DNA of 64,000 bases from Dethiosulfatibacter aminovorans DSM 17477 (GTDB taxonomy: Bacteria; Bacillota; Clostridia; Tissierellales; Dethiosulfatibacteraceae): NCBI RefSeq assembly GCF_900142005.1, contig NZ_FQZL01000014.1:40447-104446 (forward strand). Reading direction: 5' to 3'. Positions 56,267 to 64,000 of the stretch are shown piece by piece. The first letter of the stretch is position 1, and each line of letters begins with the position of its first letter. The notes under the pieces were generated by a model. It was not told where the DNA came from, did no database searches, and saw only the letters and a list, made by a program, of their open reading frames with translations. Position numbers and translations under genes: made by a program.

Positions 56267-56776
56267 ATGGAAATTCTAAAGAAAATAGACAAAATTATGT
56301 GCAAGATAGAAGAAATTCTGGTAGCGTCGAGTATTCTGGGAATGGCAGTCATCCTCATTGGAAATGTAATCAGCAGGTCCTTCTTCAACAGGAGTTGGGA
56401 GTTTGCTGAGGAACTTGGACAGATACTTATTATTATTGTAACATTCATAGGCATGAGTTACGCAGTAAGAAAGGGCAAGCATATCAGGATGTCGGCAGTA
56501 TTCGATGCAGTTCCCCTGAAACTGAGAAAAATATTTGCCATAGTAATATCCTTCTTTACAGGAGGGTCAATGTTCTTTCTCTTCTATCTGTCAATCAACT
56601 ATCTGATGGATGTGAATAAAAGCGGCAGGATGACACCTGTACTTAAAATACCCGTAGTATATGTTGTTTTATTTGTTTGTGCAGGATTCCTTCTGTCGTC
56701 ACTGCATTACGTTAACATATTTATCAATAATATAAGAAAAAAAGAGGTATACATTGGTACCGAGGAGCCAGAATGA
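56267..56776 (+). CDS. TRAP transporter small membrane subunit (DctQ), copy B
   Basis: 169 residues with four helices and the segment FAEELGQILIIIVTFIGMSYAVRKGKH, close to copy A. AAAGGAG precedes the ATG. It partners the DctM at 56805. Confidence 0.9.
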   Translation: MEILKKIDKIMCKIEEILVASSILGMAVILIGNVISRSFFNRSWEFAEELGQILIIIVTFIGMSYAVRKGKHIRMSAVFDAVPLKLRKIFAIVISFFTGGSMFFLFYLSINYLMDVNKSGRMTPVLKIPVVYVVLFVCAGFLLSSLHYVNIFINNIRKKEVYIGTEEPE

Positions 56777-56804
56777 GAATGGATATTAGAGAGGAGATGA
56801 GAAA

Positions 56805-58082
56805 ATGGTAATTTTATTATGCAGTATAATGGTAGTCTTCCTGATTCTTGGATTCCCAATGTTTGCTTCAATGATAGTAGCACCACTGGCCATGATGCTT
56901 GTGTATTTCTCAAGTCTTGACCTGGTTCTTATAATACAGCAGCTCATAGCAGGTATATCACCCTTTGTACTTTTAGCTGTACCTATGTTCATATTTGCAG
57001 CTGACATCATGTCCATGGGACATACTTCAAACAGGCTGGTTGACCTGGTGCAGTCCTTTGTAGGACATATATACGGAGGTCTTGCAATAACTACAGTAGG
57101 TGCATGTACCCTTTTCGGAGCAATCTCGGGTTCTACCCAGGCTACCGTAATAGCAATTGGTAAACCTATGAGGGATAACCTACTTAGAGTAGGATACAGG
57201 GATTCTGATGTTCAGGGACTAATCATAAGTTCGGCAAACATAGCCCTGTTGATACCGCCAAGCATAGTAATGATAATGTATTGCGTAGTTACAGGTGCAT
57301 CAGTAGGGGAGCTTTTCATAGCAGGTATTGGACCTGGTCTTTTGCTCTTTGCAAGTTTTGCAGCATATAACTATTTCCATGCCAGAAAAATAGACCTTCC
57401 AAGAAAGGACAAGGCTACATGGGTTGAAAGAGCTAAGATATTCAGGAAGGCACTTTTGCCCCTTGGATTCCCTACCCTGATAATTGGAGGAATTTACACT
57501 GGTATATTCAGTCCAACAGAAGCTGCTGCAGCATCGGTGCTTTATGCATTCATAGTGGAGGTATTAATATACAGATCAGTAAAGATTAGCGATATGTACA
57601 AGTTGGCATTGTCAACAGGTGTGGTAACTGCTCTTGTGTTTATACTTATAGCAAGTGGTCAGATATTTTCCTGGGTCATCACTTATGCAAGGATACCGCA
57701 ACTTATGACGGCGGCGCTTCTGGGGCCAGCACCTTCAGCGATCAAGATTCTTGTTCTTGTAACTATATTCTACTTTATAGGTTGCATGTTTGTTGACCAG
57801 GCAGTAGTTATTATAATATTGACACCTATTTTCTACCCAATAGCCATGAAGGCAGGAATAGATCCTATACACTTGGGAATTATTGTAACACTCCAGTCGG
57901 CAATTGGATCAGTAACACCGCCATTTGGCTGTAACATATTCACAGCATGTGCAGTTTTCAACAAACCGTATATTGAAGTAATCAAGGGGCTTCCCCCCTA
58001 CGTAATAATATTTGGAATAATATCTGTACTGATGATATTCTTTCCAGAAGTAGCCTTGTTTTTCAGAAATATAGCGATGTAA
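56805..58082 (+). CDS. TRAP transporter large permease (DctM), copy B
   Basis: 425 residues with the same family segments as copy A (VPMFIFAADIMSMG, GACTLFGAISGSTQAT, GSVTPPFGCNIF). A TRAP transporter with its own binding protein follows in the usual Q-M-P order. Confidence 0.92.
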   Translation: MVILLCSIMVVFLILGFPMFASMIVAPLAMMLVYFSSLDLVLIIQQLIAGISPFVLLAVPMFIFAADIMSMGHTSNRLVDLVQSFVGHIYGGLAITTVGACTLFGAISGSTQATVIAIGKPMRDNLLRVGYRDSDVQGLIISSANIALLIPPSIVMIMYCVVTGASVGELFIAGIGPGLLLFASFAAYNYFHARKIDLPRKDKATWVERAKIFRKALLPLGFPTLIIGGIYTGIFSPTEAAAASVLYAFIVEVLIYRSVKISDMYKLALSTGVVTALVFILIASGQIFSWVITYARIPQLMTAALLGPAPSAIKILVLVTIFYFIGCMFVDQAVVIIILTPIFYPIAMKAGIDPIHLGIIVTLQSAIGSVTPPFGCNIFTACAVFNKPYIEVIKGLPPYVIIFGIISVLMIFFPEVALFFRNIAM

Positions 58083-58112
58083 ATGAATAATAAATAAGAG
58101 AGGATGGATTTT

Positions 58113-59147
58113 ATGAAAAGAAAATTTAGTATTGTATTGGTTATAGCACTTGTAATGTCTTTGTTTGTTGGATGTGGAAATGGAACTCCTGCAGATGAGC
58201 AAGTTGAAACAGTAGTATGGAAGGTGGCATTCGAGGAGATTGAAGGTGGAACCCAGGACCTTTACGCAAAAAAATTCGAAGAACTTATAGAAGCAAAGTT
58301 TGAAGGAAGGGTGGATGTAGAGCTTTACCCGGCAGGACAGTTGGGATTCGGATCGGCGCAGATAGAACTCTTAAAGGCTGGTGGAGTGGAGTTTATGCTC
58401 AATTATGCAGCAGCAGTGGCAACGACTATTCCTGAAACACAGGTATTGTCACTTAACTTCATGTTCTCTGAAGATCCTGAAGTCAACATGAAGGTTTTGA
58501 ACAACGGAGAAGGTGTCAAGAAGCTTGATGAGCTCTTCCTGGCTAATGACATGGTATCACTCCACTGGCACAATCTTGGATTCATGCACTGGACGAGCAA
58601 CAGACCTCTAGATTCAATGGATAACTTCAAGGGATTCAAGATGAGGACAATGGCTTCCCCGGTAATCATTGAAAACTACAAGGCTCTAGGAGCAAATCCT
58701 ACACCTGTACCATTCATGGAGGTATATTCCAGTCTTCAGCTCAAGATGATAGACGGACAGGAAAATCCCATTACTGCAATTCAGGAGATGAAGTTTTACG
58801 AGGTTCAGGATTATTTGACATTGTCAAAGCATGGAATACTACCTGGCAATCTAGTGGCTAATGTAGGTTTCTGGAATGGACTCAGCGATGAAGACAAGGA
58901 ATTGGTAAGAAGTGTATTCCCTGAACTTGGCGAGTACATAGTTGGAGCACAGAAGAATTTGACAGAAGAAAGACTTCAGAAAATCAAGGATTCAAGTGAA
59001 ATACAGGTTGTTGAGCTGGCACCGGAAATCAGAGCAATATATGCTGAGGCCAGCCTTCCTGTTAGAGACAAGTTCATTGAAGAGACAGGCGAAAGAGGAA
59101 AGGAAATACTTGACCTGTTCCTTAAAGATTTGGAAATATATAAATAA
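58113..59147 (+). CDS. TRAP transporter solute-binding lipoprotein (DctP), copy B
   Basis: 344 residues from the ATG at 58113 (AGAGGATGG upstream; ATG 58104 overlaps the site). Lipobox LFVGC. The DctP segment FMEVYSSLQLKMIDGQENP is present. The mature sequence differs clearly from copy A, so ligand preference may differ. A strong terminator follows at 59155. Confidence 0.9.
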   Translation: MKRKFSIVLVIALVMSLFVGCGNGTPADEQVETVVWKVAFEEIEGGTQDLYAKKFEELIEAKFEGRVDVELYPAGQLGFGSAQIELLKAGGVEFMLNYAAAVATTIPETQVLSLNFMFSEDPEVNMKVLNNGEGVKKLDELFLANDMVSLHWHNLGFMHWTSNRPLDSMDNFKGFKMRTMASPVIIENYKALGANPTPVPFMEVYSSLQLKMIDGQENPITAIQEMKFYEVQDYLTLSKHGILPGNLVANVGFWNGLSDEDKELVRSVFPELGEYIVGAQKNLTEERLQKIKDSSEIQVVELAPEIRAIYAEASLPVRDKFIEETGERGKEILDLFLKDLEIYK

Positions 59148-59154
59148 CATCAAG

Positions 59155-59189
59155 AAGAAAATTCCTTTCCAAAGGAATTTTCTTTTTTT
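59155..59189 (+). terminator. terminator of second TRAP operon
   Basis: AGAAAATTCCTTT/AAAGGAATTTTCT with a 2-base loop, followed by a T-run. Confidence 0.85.
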
Positions 59190-59225
59190 ACAGATTGAAA
59201 TACTGAATGGAGATGAGTGAGTGTA

Positions 59226-59687
59226 ATGGATGCTTCCATAATATTTATAAACGGTAATATTGTAACTATGGACAATGGTATGATAGCTGAAGCTCTTGCA
59301 GTGGAAAATGAAAGGATTCTTTATGTGGGAGACAACAGCCAAGCAATGAAATACTTGTCTGTAGATACCTGTGTAGTGAACTTGAAAGGCAAGACTATAA
59401 CTCCTGTTTACAACAGGACGAATCCATTGGGTTTTATAGATGATATCCTAAGGGAGGCGGCTGAAAGCAACAAGGATAACCGTATTTATGAACTGCTGGA
59501 ATCTATGACATTGAAGGCAAGCAGAGATAAAAAAACAGGAATGATAAGGGAAGGGTATTTGGCTGATATTGTAGTATTGGATAGCAATCCTCTGGTTTTA
59601 AGTTTTGAAATGCTTGAATCCATAAACCTGGAAAGTGTATATATAGATGGAAGCTTGGTATATGAGGCTACCAAGCGTGAAATATAA
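59226..59687 (+). pseudogene. amidohydrolase remnant with catalytic barrel deleted
   Basis: 153 residues from the ATG at 59226. The first 60 residues (IIFINGNIVTMDNG, AEALAVENERILYVG, LKGKTITP) match the N-terminal sandwich of the next gene. The frame then jumps to a C-terminal part (GYLADIVVLDSNPLVLSFE). About 380 residues, including the HxH metal motif and the whole TIM barrel, are missing. The frame stays open and has a distant ribosome site (GGAGATGA), so a small protein may still be made, but it cannot be an amidohydrolase. Confidence 0.75.
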
Positions 59688-59711
59688 AAAAGCAAAAAGT
59701 GAGAGGTATAT

Positions 59712-61334
59712 ATGGAACCGACATTGATATTCATAAATGGAAACATAATAACTATGAAGGAAGGGCTAAAAGCCGAAGCACTAGCTGTTGAAGGTGACAG
59801 GATTACAGCTCTTGGCTCTAGAGATGAAATCATGGAATTGGCAAATGTAATGACACGGGTAATAGACCTTGAAGGAAGAACTCTTATGCCAGGACTTATA
59901 GATACACATGTCCATGTAGTAGGTTATGGCTTTTCTTTTGAGGCAATTGACCTGCTTGGGATACCTTCTCTTGAAAAACTTGTTGAAAAGTGTGAGAGAC
60001 ATATAAGAGAAAACGAAATACCGGATGGAACATGGATACTGGGAAGAGGATTTGATCATAACAGGTTTGAAGATACAAAAAGATTTCCGAATTCCAGTGA
60101 TCTGAATAGAATATCTGAAAAACACCCAATCCTACTTCTAAGGACATGCGGACATATAGGTATTGCAAACGACCTTGCTCTTCAGTTTGCAGGTGTGGAT
60201 GGTAATACTTATGTAAGGGGAGGCAGCTTTGATAAGCATGAGGATGGCAGTCCAAATGGAGTTATCAAGGAAGCTTCGCTTGAGTGGTTCAAGGAAAAAA
60301 TGTCACAGTCAAGGAATGTTGATGATTTGAAAAGAGCAATAATGATTGGTGGAAGAGACCTGTCAAGGTTTGGAATAACATCAGTCCATACAGAGGATTC
60401 TTATGATCTGGGTTACGCAGGAGACCTTGAAGATCTTTATGAAGCTTACAGGCAACTAATCATTGAAGGTAATCTTTATCAAAGGGTATATCAGAAAATA
60501 TCCTTGCCCAGGATTGAAAATGTTAGAAACTTTCTTAAGAAAGACCTTAAATCAGGCGACGGAAACGATTATTTCAGAATAGGACCGGTCAAGCTGTGGG
60601 CCGATGGAACATTGGGTGGAAGAACAGCATGGCTTATTGAGGATTATGATGATGCTTCTGGACAAAAGGGGATTTCAGTCTATGATGACGACGAAATGGT
60701 GGAAATAATAGACCTTTGTCAAAAGAACAATCTGCAGATGTGCATACATTCCATAGGTGATGCGGCACTTGAGCAGATATTAGATGCATATGAAAAGACA
60801 GGCAGCAGTTTGGAAGCAGATAACAGACACAGAATAGTGCATTGTCAGATAGGCAATCATAAGCAGTATGAAAGAATAGGTAGGTTGGGACTTAATATAA
60901 ATATACAACCTTTACACACAAGAACAGACTTTCCTCTAATAGAATACAGGCTGGGCAAGGATAGGACATCAAAATGCCATGCCTGGAAATCCTTGAAAGA
61001 AGAAGGAGTTGTAATAACTGGAAGCTCTGATGTTCCATGCACTAATGATAGAAATGCAGCAAGTGTTTTTCAAGGTATTAGTGCAATAGTCAACAGAGAT
61101 TATTGGCTCAAGGAAGAAGAAGTGTCTGTATATGATGCGCTTGAGATGTATACCACAAATGCAGCTTATTCTGCTTTTGAAGAAGATACTAAGGGAACAA
61201 TAGAGGAAGGGAAATTGGCTGATTTGATTATACTGTCGGATGATCCTCTATCTATTGACAAAACTAGAATTAAGGATATTAATGTGGAGATGACTTTTCT
61301 GGGTGGTAGACTGATCTATGGAGGAATGAAATGA
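59712..61334 (+). CDS. YtcJ-like metal-dependent amidohydrolase
   Basis: 540 residues. N-terminal sandwich FINGNIITMKEG, metal motif LIDTHVH (about 62-68), ADGTLGGRTAW, the later His in CIHSIGDAALE, and the Asp region ITGSSDVP, with a closing EEGKLADLIILSDDP. The family hydrolyses amide or cyclic amide bonds of small molecules (imidazolonepropionase, N-acyl amino acids, formamides). The flavoprotein gene overlaps its stop (ATGA). The substrate is unknown; location behind a TRAP operon suggests ring- or amide-opening of the imported compound. Confidence 0.86.
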   Translation: MEPTLIFINGNIITMKEGLKAEALAVEGDRITALGSRDEIMELANVMTRVIDLEGRTLMPGLIDTHVHVVGYGFSFEAIDLLGIPSLEKLVEKCERHIRENEIPDGTWILGRGFDHNRFEDTKRFPNSSDLNRISEKHPILLLRTCGHIGIANDLALQFAGVDGNTYVRGGSFDKHEDGSPNGVIKEASLEWFKEKMSQSRNVDDLKRAIMIGGRDLSRFGITSVHTEDSYDLGYAGDLEDLYEAYRQLIIEGNLYQRVYQKISLPRIENVRNFLKKDLKSGDGNDYFRIGPVKLWADGTLGGRTAWLIEDYDDASGQKGISVYDDDEMVEIIDLCQKNNLQMCIHSIGDAALEQILDAYEKTGSSLEADNRHRIVHCQIGNHKQYERIGRLGLNINIQPLHTRTDFPLIEYRLGKDRTSKCHAWKSLKEEGVVITGSSDVPCTNDRNAASVFQGISAIVNRDYWLKEEEVSVYDALEMYTTNAAYSAFEEDTKGTIEEGKLADLIILSDDPLSIDKTRIKDINVEMTFLGGRLIYGGMK

Positions 61335-62986
61335 ATTATAGAGAAATAAAAACTGATGTTCTAGTAATTGGAGGTGGTGTAGCAGGTTCCCTGGCTGCAA
61401 TAGAAGCATCCAAGACTACAGATGATGTAATGCTTGTAGTGAAAGGGTTGGGAGGCAAAAGTGGCAATACTCCCATGGCAGAAGGAGGAATCCAGGCCAG
61501 CTTTCATCAAAGCGATACAATAGATGATCATATAAAGGATACATTGGATGCAGGCAAGTACATTAACAACAGGGAACTTGTGAGAGTAATGGCTGAAAAG
61601 GCTCCCGGCTCTTTCAAGAAAATCGAGGAATATGGAGTTTCTTTCATTGAAAATGAAGATGGTACATATTTCCAGTATGCATCAAGCGGAAGTTCACGTC
61701 CAAGGTGCCTATGGATAAAAGGTGGTGGTGCAGGACTTTCCAAACCGCTCTTTAAGACTGCCAAGGAAGTGGGAGTCAAATTCAAGGAAGATTTCATGGT
61801 GACTAAGCTCCTTGTATCGGACGACAGGGTGGTAGGCGCTATTGGACTAGATTGTCAAAAGGGGATGTTGACTTTTATAAGGGCAAAATCAATTGTCTTG
61901 GCAACTGGTGGCAATGAAAGGCTTTACTATTTCTCTGATGCATCAGTAGATTCTACGGGAGACGGTATAGCTCTTGCATATAATGCAGGAGCCCAAGTGA
62001 TGGACATGGAATTCATGCAGTTCTATCCCCATGCGCTTGTCTATCCCGATGCCTTGAGAGGTGTGATCATACCGGAAGAGGTATACTATGAAAGTCTTGT
62101 TAAGGCCAGGATATACAATGGCCAGGGTGAAGAGTTCGCATACAGGTATGATCCTGTGAGAAAAGAAAAGACAACAAGAGATATATTGGCAAGAGCCATA
62201 TTCACTGAAATTGATCAAGGAAGGGGAACCGAACACGGAGGGATCATAATCGATGGAAGAGGATGTGACAAGAAGGAGATTATGGGTCTTGTAGGTCCGC
62301 TTTATAATTTTCTCTTGAGAAATGGTGTCGATATGCTTGAAGTTCCTCTTGAAGTCGCTCCCAGCTCCCATTACCAGTGTGGCGGGATCAAGATTAAAGC
62401 CGATGGAAGTACAAATATCAAGGGATTGTATGCTGCAGGTGAATGCACGGGCGGATTTGACGGTGCAAACAGGCTGTCTAGCAATGCTCTTACCGAGGCT
62501 GTTGTTTATGGTATGGTAAGCGGCCAGGAAGCTGGTAGGTTTTCTAAGGATAATGACCACTTGATTAGTGATTATAATGATATCGAAACCGCCTGCAATG
62601 AAGTATATTCAATCTTACAAGGAGAAGAGAAAGAAGGTGTTGATGTGCTTGGACTGAAAGTGAAGCTGCAGAAACTTATGGTGAAGAAAGCCGGTGTTGT
62701 GAGAAACGAGACCCAGCTCAAGGAAGCGTTGGAAGAGGTCCATGAAATGAGGAAGCAATTCAGTAATGTCAGCCTGGTTAACAAGGATCTGGTATGCAAC
62801 CAGGAACTTGTGGAAGCTCTTGAATTAAAGTCACTTCTTGATAATGCAGAACTTCTTATAAGAGCAGCCCTTTTCAGGAATGAAAGCAGAGGAAATCACT
62901 TCAGACAGGATATTCCTGAAGTCAATGATAGGGATTTCAAAGGAAGTTCATGTACGAGCAAAGGCAATGGTTTTGAACTGATATAA
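61331..62986 (+). CDS. fumarate-reductase/succinate-dehydrogenase-like flavoprotein
   Basis: 551 residues. FAD-binding start DVLVIGGGVAGSLAAIEAS, the KSGNTPMAEGGIQASF loop, SHYQCGGIKI with the family His, and GLYAAGECTGGFDGANRLSSNALTEAVVYG near residue 370 (shown in parts: AGECTGGFDGANRLSSNAL). It belongs to the FrdA/SdhA/L-aspartate-oxidase superfamily. Translationally coupled to the amidohydrolase and followed 10-20 bases later by a 2Fe-2S protein; no membrane anchor subunit is present, so it is probably a soluble two-component oxidoreductase. Substrate unknown. Confidence 0.87.
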   Translation: MNYREIKTDVLVIGGGVAGSLAAIEASKTTDDVMLVVKGLGGKSGNTPMAEGGIQASFHQSDTIDDHIKDTLDAGKYINNRELVRVMAEKAPGSFKKIEEYGVSFIENEDGTYFQYASSGSSRPRCLWIKGGGAGLSKPLFKTAKEVGVKFKEDFMVTKLLVSDDRVVGAIGLDCQKGMLTFIRAKSIVLATGGNERLYYFSDASVDSTGDGIALAYNAGAQVMDMEFMQFYPHALVYPDALRGVIIPEEVYYESLVKARIYNGQGEEFAYRYDPVRKEKTTRDILARAIFTEIDQGRGTEHGGIIIDGRGCDKKEIMGLVGPLYNFLLRNGVDMLEVPLEVAPSSHYQCGGIKIKADGSTNIKGLYAAGECTGGFDGANRLSSNALTEAVVYGMVSGQEAGRFSKDNDHLISDYNDIETACNEVYSILQGEEKEGVDVLGLKVKLQKLMVKKAGVVRNETQLKEALEEVHEMRKQFSNVSLVNKDLVCNQELVEALELKSLLDNAELLIRAALFRNESRGNHFRQDIPEVNDRDFKGSSCTSKGNGFELI

Positions 62987-63005
62987 TTTGTGAGGAGTGA
63001 TGAAA

Positions 63006-63314
63006 ATGAGATATTCTAAGGTTAAAATAGCCAGGCAATACAAGGATGAAGTAGAAAAAACATATTCGCAATATGAAGTGGAATATGATCCAAACAAGAG
63101 CGTTCTTCAGATGTTGAGGGAGATATTTGCAGAGGAAGACAGGAGTCTGTCATTCAGGAGATACTGCTGCAACAGGGGAGTATGTGGCTCATGTACCATG
63201 ATAATAAATGGAAAGGTGAAGAGAGCATGTGTTACATCCATGTCAGATGAGATGACCATTGAACCTCTTGAAAAATATGGTGTTATAAAAGATTTGGTAG
63301 CAAATATTGATTGA
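63006..63314 (+). CDS. stand-alone 2Fe-2S protein like the SdhB/FrdB N-terminal domain
   Basis: 102 residues from the ATG at 63006 (GAGGAG eight bases upstream; in-frame GTG 62997 and ATG 63000 overlap the site). Cys pattern CCNRGVCGSC then C eleven residues later (KVKRAC) matches the plant-type 2Fe-2S cluster of SdhB/FrdB. The C-terminal 4Fe-4S/3Fe-4S domain of FrdB is absent. It presumably accepts or donates electrons for the flavoprotein before it. Confidence 0.88.
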   Translation: MRYSKVKIARQYKDEVEKTYSQYEVEYDPNKSVLQMLREIFAEEDRSLSFRRYCCNRGVCGSCTMIINGKVKRACVTSMSDEMTIEPLEKYGVIKDLVANID

Positions 63315-63340
63315 TTCAACAACCACTTTTCCGATTTGAT

Positions 63341-63388
63341 AAAGGGCTTTCATGGAAACTATAGAATTGTTTCTATGGAAGCTCTTTT
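63341..63388 (+). terminator. terminator of amidohydrolase-flavoprotein operon
   Basis: AGGGCTTTCATGGAAAC pairs with GTTTCTATGGAAGCTCT (several G-T pairs), then TTTT. The 480-base gap to 63794 also holds the element-end block, rlmD-tail copy 3 and the doubled IS end. Confidence 0.75.
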
Positions 63389-63499
63389 ACATTAGAATGA
63401 CAAAATTAAACAACTTGTTGAATAGTGATTGCAGGCATTTCCAACATCTTGCCAACATTGCCTGTAGATTATGCTTAATTACATTACGATACAATAGAT

Positions 63500-63591
63500 A
63501 AAACTAGGTAACAAAAGAAAAAACAACCCTCTGAAACCTTGATATAACAGGTCATACACGTAACACTAGATAACACTCTGAAAAATGACTA
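63500..63591 (+). repeat. presumed mobile-element end, copy B
   Basis: Aligns with 43330-43433: AAACTA, AAAAAACAA, CTCTGAAACCTTGATA, ACGTAA and TAACACT occur in the same order, directly before an rlmD-tail copy. Confidence 0.5.
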
Positions 63592-63674
63592 GCAAACGGG
63601 CCACTGTAATAGTAAGGGATATCAATGGTTAGAGAGAATTGAATAGGAAAGTTTATGTGGAAATGTCGACAATT
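63592..63674 (+). repeat. rlmD 3'-end repeat, copy 3 (truncated)
   Basis: GCAAACGGGCCACTGT, then AGTAAGGGATATCAATGG, TTAGAGAGAAT and AAGTTTATGTGGAAATGTCG as in copy 1, with a small internal deletion. It is cut at AATT by the element beginning at 63675. Confidence 0.85.
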
Positions 63675-63778
63675 TGATATGCTCCCTTAGTAATAGACAG
63701 TTTAAATAATAAAACTGTTATCACTATGATATGCTCCCTTAGTAATAGACAGTTTAAATAATAAAACTGTTATCACTA
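63675..63778 (+). repeat. two tandem copies of a 52-bp element end
   Basis: TGATATGCTCCCTTAGTAAT begins both 63675-63726 and 63727-63778, and the two 52-base units are identical. Each contains ACAGTTT/AAACTGT. They look like a doubled left end of the IS that follows. Confidence 0.85.
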
Positions 63779-63794
63779 GGAGGGCATATTTTTT

Positions 63795-64000
63795 ATGGGA
63801 AGAAAAGGAAAAGTATCTTTTGAGGAAAAGACTCGTATAGTAGAAATGTATTTGAATGGTATTTGTTCACAAGAGGATTGTGCAAGGATAGCTGGAGTTA
63901 CAAAAACATCAGTCCAGCAATGGATCAGAAAATACGAAACCTTTGGTATTGAAGGTTTAAATACAAAAATAAAGCATAAGAAATATACTAGGGATTTAAA
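63795..64000 (+). mobile_element. IS3-type transposase OrfA, 5' part (runs off window)
   Basis: Open frame from the ATG at 63795 (AGGAGG at 63778-63783) through the window end: MGRKGKVSFEEKTRIVEMYL, then a helix-turn-helix with SQEDCARIAGVTKTSVQQWI. This matches the N-terminal DNA-binding part of IS3/IS150-family OrfA proteins. The rest of the element lies outside. Confidence 0.8.

Noticed and set aside
1..64000. tRNA or rRNA genes
   Set aside because: No cloverleaf with TTCGANNC arm and CCA-type end, and no rRNA core sequence, was recognised on either strand by reading; a tRNA scan was not possible.

Overview
The window looks like a chromosome segment of a low-GC, anaerobic, amino-acid-fermenting Firmicute (Clostridia/Tissierellia type). 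The basis is a complete butyrate-forming gene set with Bcd-EtfAB modules, many sigma-54 promoters with matching enhancer-binding proteins, AGGAGG ribosome binding sites, TRAP and sodium-coupled carriers, a GlnK/GlnL-type sensor pair beside a glutamate carrier, and no respiratory chain genes. The genus cannot be fixed by reading alone.

Region 1 (1-17.3 kb) is a butyrate / short-chain acyl-CoA locus. In order: the 3' end of a sigma-54 activator; MaoC-type hydratase, bcd1, etfB1, etfA1; a small membrane protein; a GntP-family permease behind a structured leader; a fused CoA-transferase; hbd1; thiolase; a complete CBS-PAS-AAA+ sigma-54 activator; then hbd2, bcd2, etfB2, etfA2. The second Bcd-Etf set is a close paralogue of the first. 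Four -24/-12 promoters and a recurring palindrome of the type TGTATGGTTTACCATACA point to one regulon. One palindrome sits just downstream of the activator's own promoter, and another lies upstream of gltS at 37 kb.

Region 2 (17.3-27 kb) is mostly minus-strand housekeeping or unassigned genes: twin small four-cysteine proteins with near-identical promoters, a membrane protein, a Ca2+-type P-ATPase, FolC, a hydantoinase/oxoprolinase-family protein and a diacylglycerol glycosyltransferase-like protein.

Region 3 (27-40.1 kb, plus strand) holds CitC, a CoA-pyrophosphatase-type Nudix protein, an ABC-FtsX-HlyD export system, a GGDEF diguanylate cyclase, a DUF1294 protein, a GlnK/GlnL-like two-component system with gltS, and rlmD.

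Region 4 (40.1-63.7 kb) is accessory. Three degenerate copies of the 3' end of rlmD plus its downstream hairpin occur at 40.05, 43.43 and 63.59 kb, so the two intervening blocks may be islands stacked at the rlmD 3' end. The first block carries an NhaC-type antiporter, a DJ-1 protein and a LysR regulator. The second carries a PucR regulator, a PLP aminotransferase, homologues of EutC, EutA and EutB (ornithine cyclodeaminase, Asp/Glu racemase and dehydratase families), two diverged ureohydrolases, two complete TRAP transporters, a RocR-like sigma-54 activator with a sigma-54 promoter in front of the second module, an amidohydrolase plus a gutted copy of one, and a fumarate-reductase-like flavoprotein with a stand-alone 2Fe-2S protein. 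I read this as an uncharacterised catabolic system for an imported amino or guanidino acid; the substrate is inference. The window ends in an IS3-type transposase gene preceded by a tandemly doubled 52-bp element end.

No rRNA, tRNA or CRISPR array was recognised.
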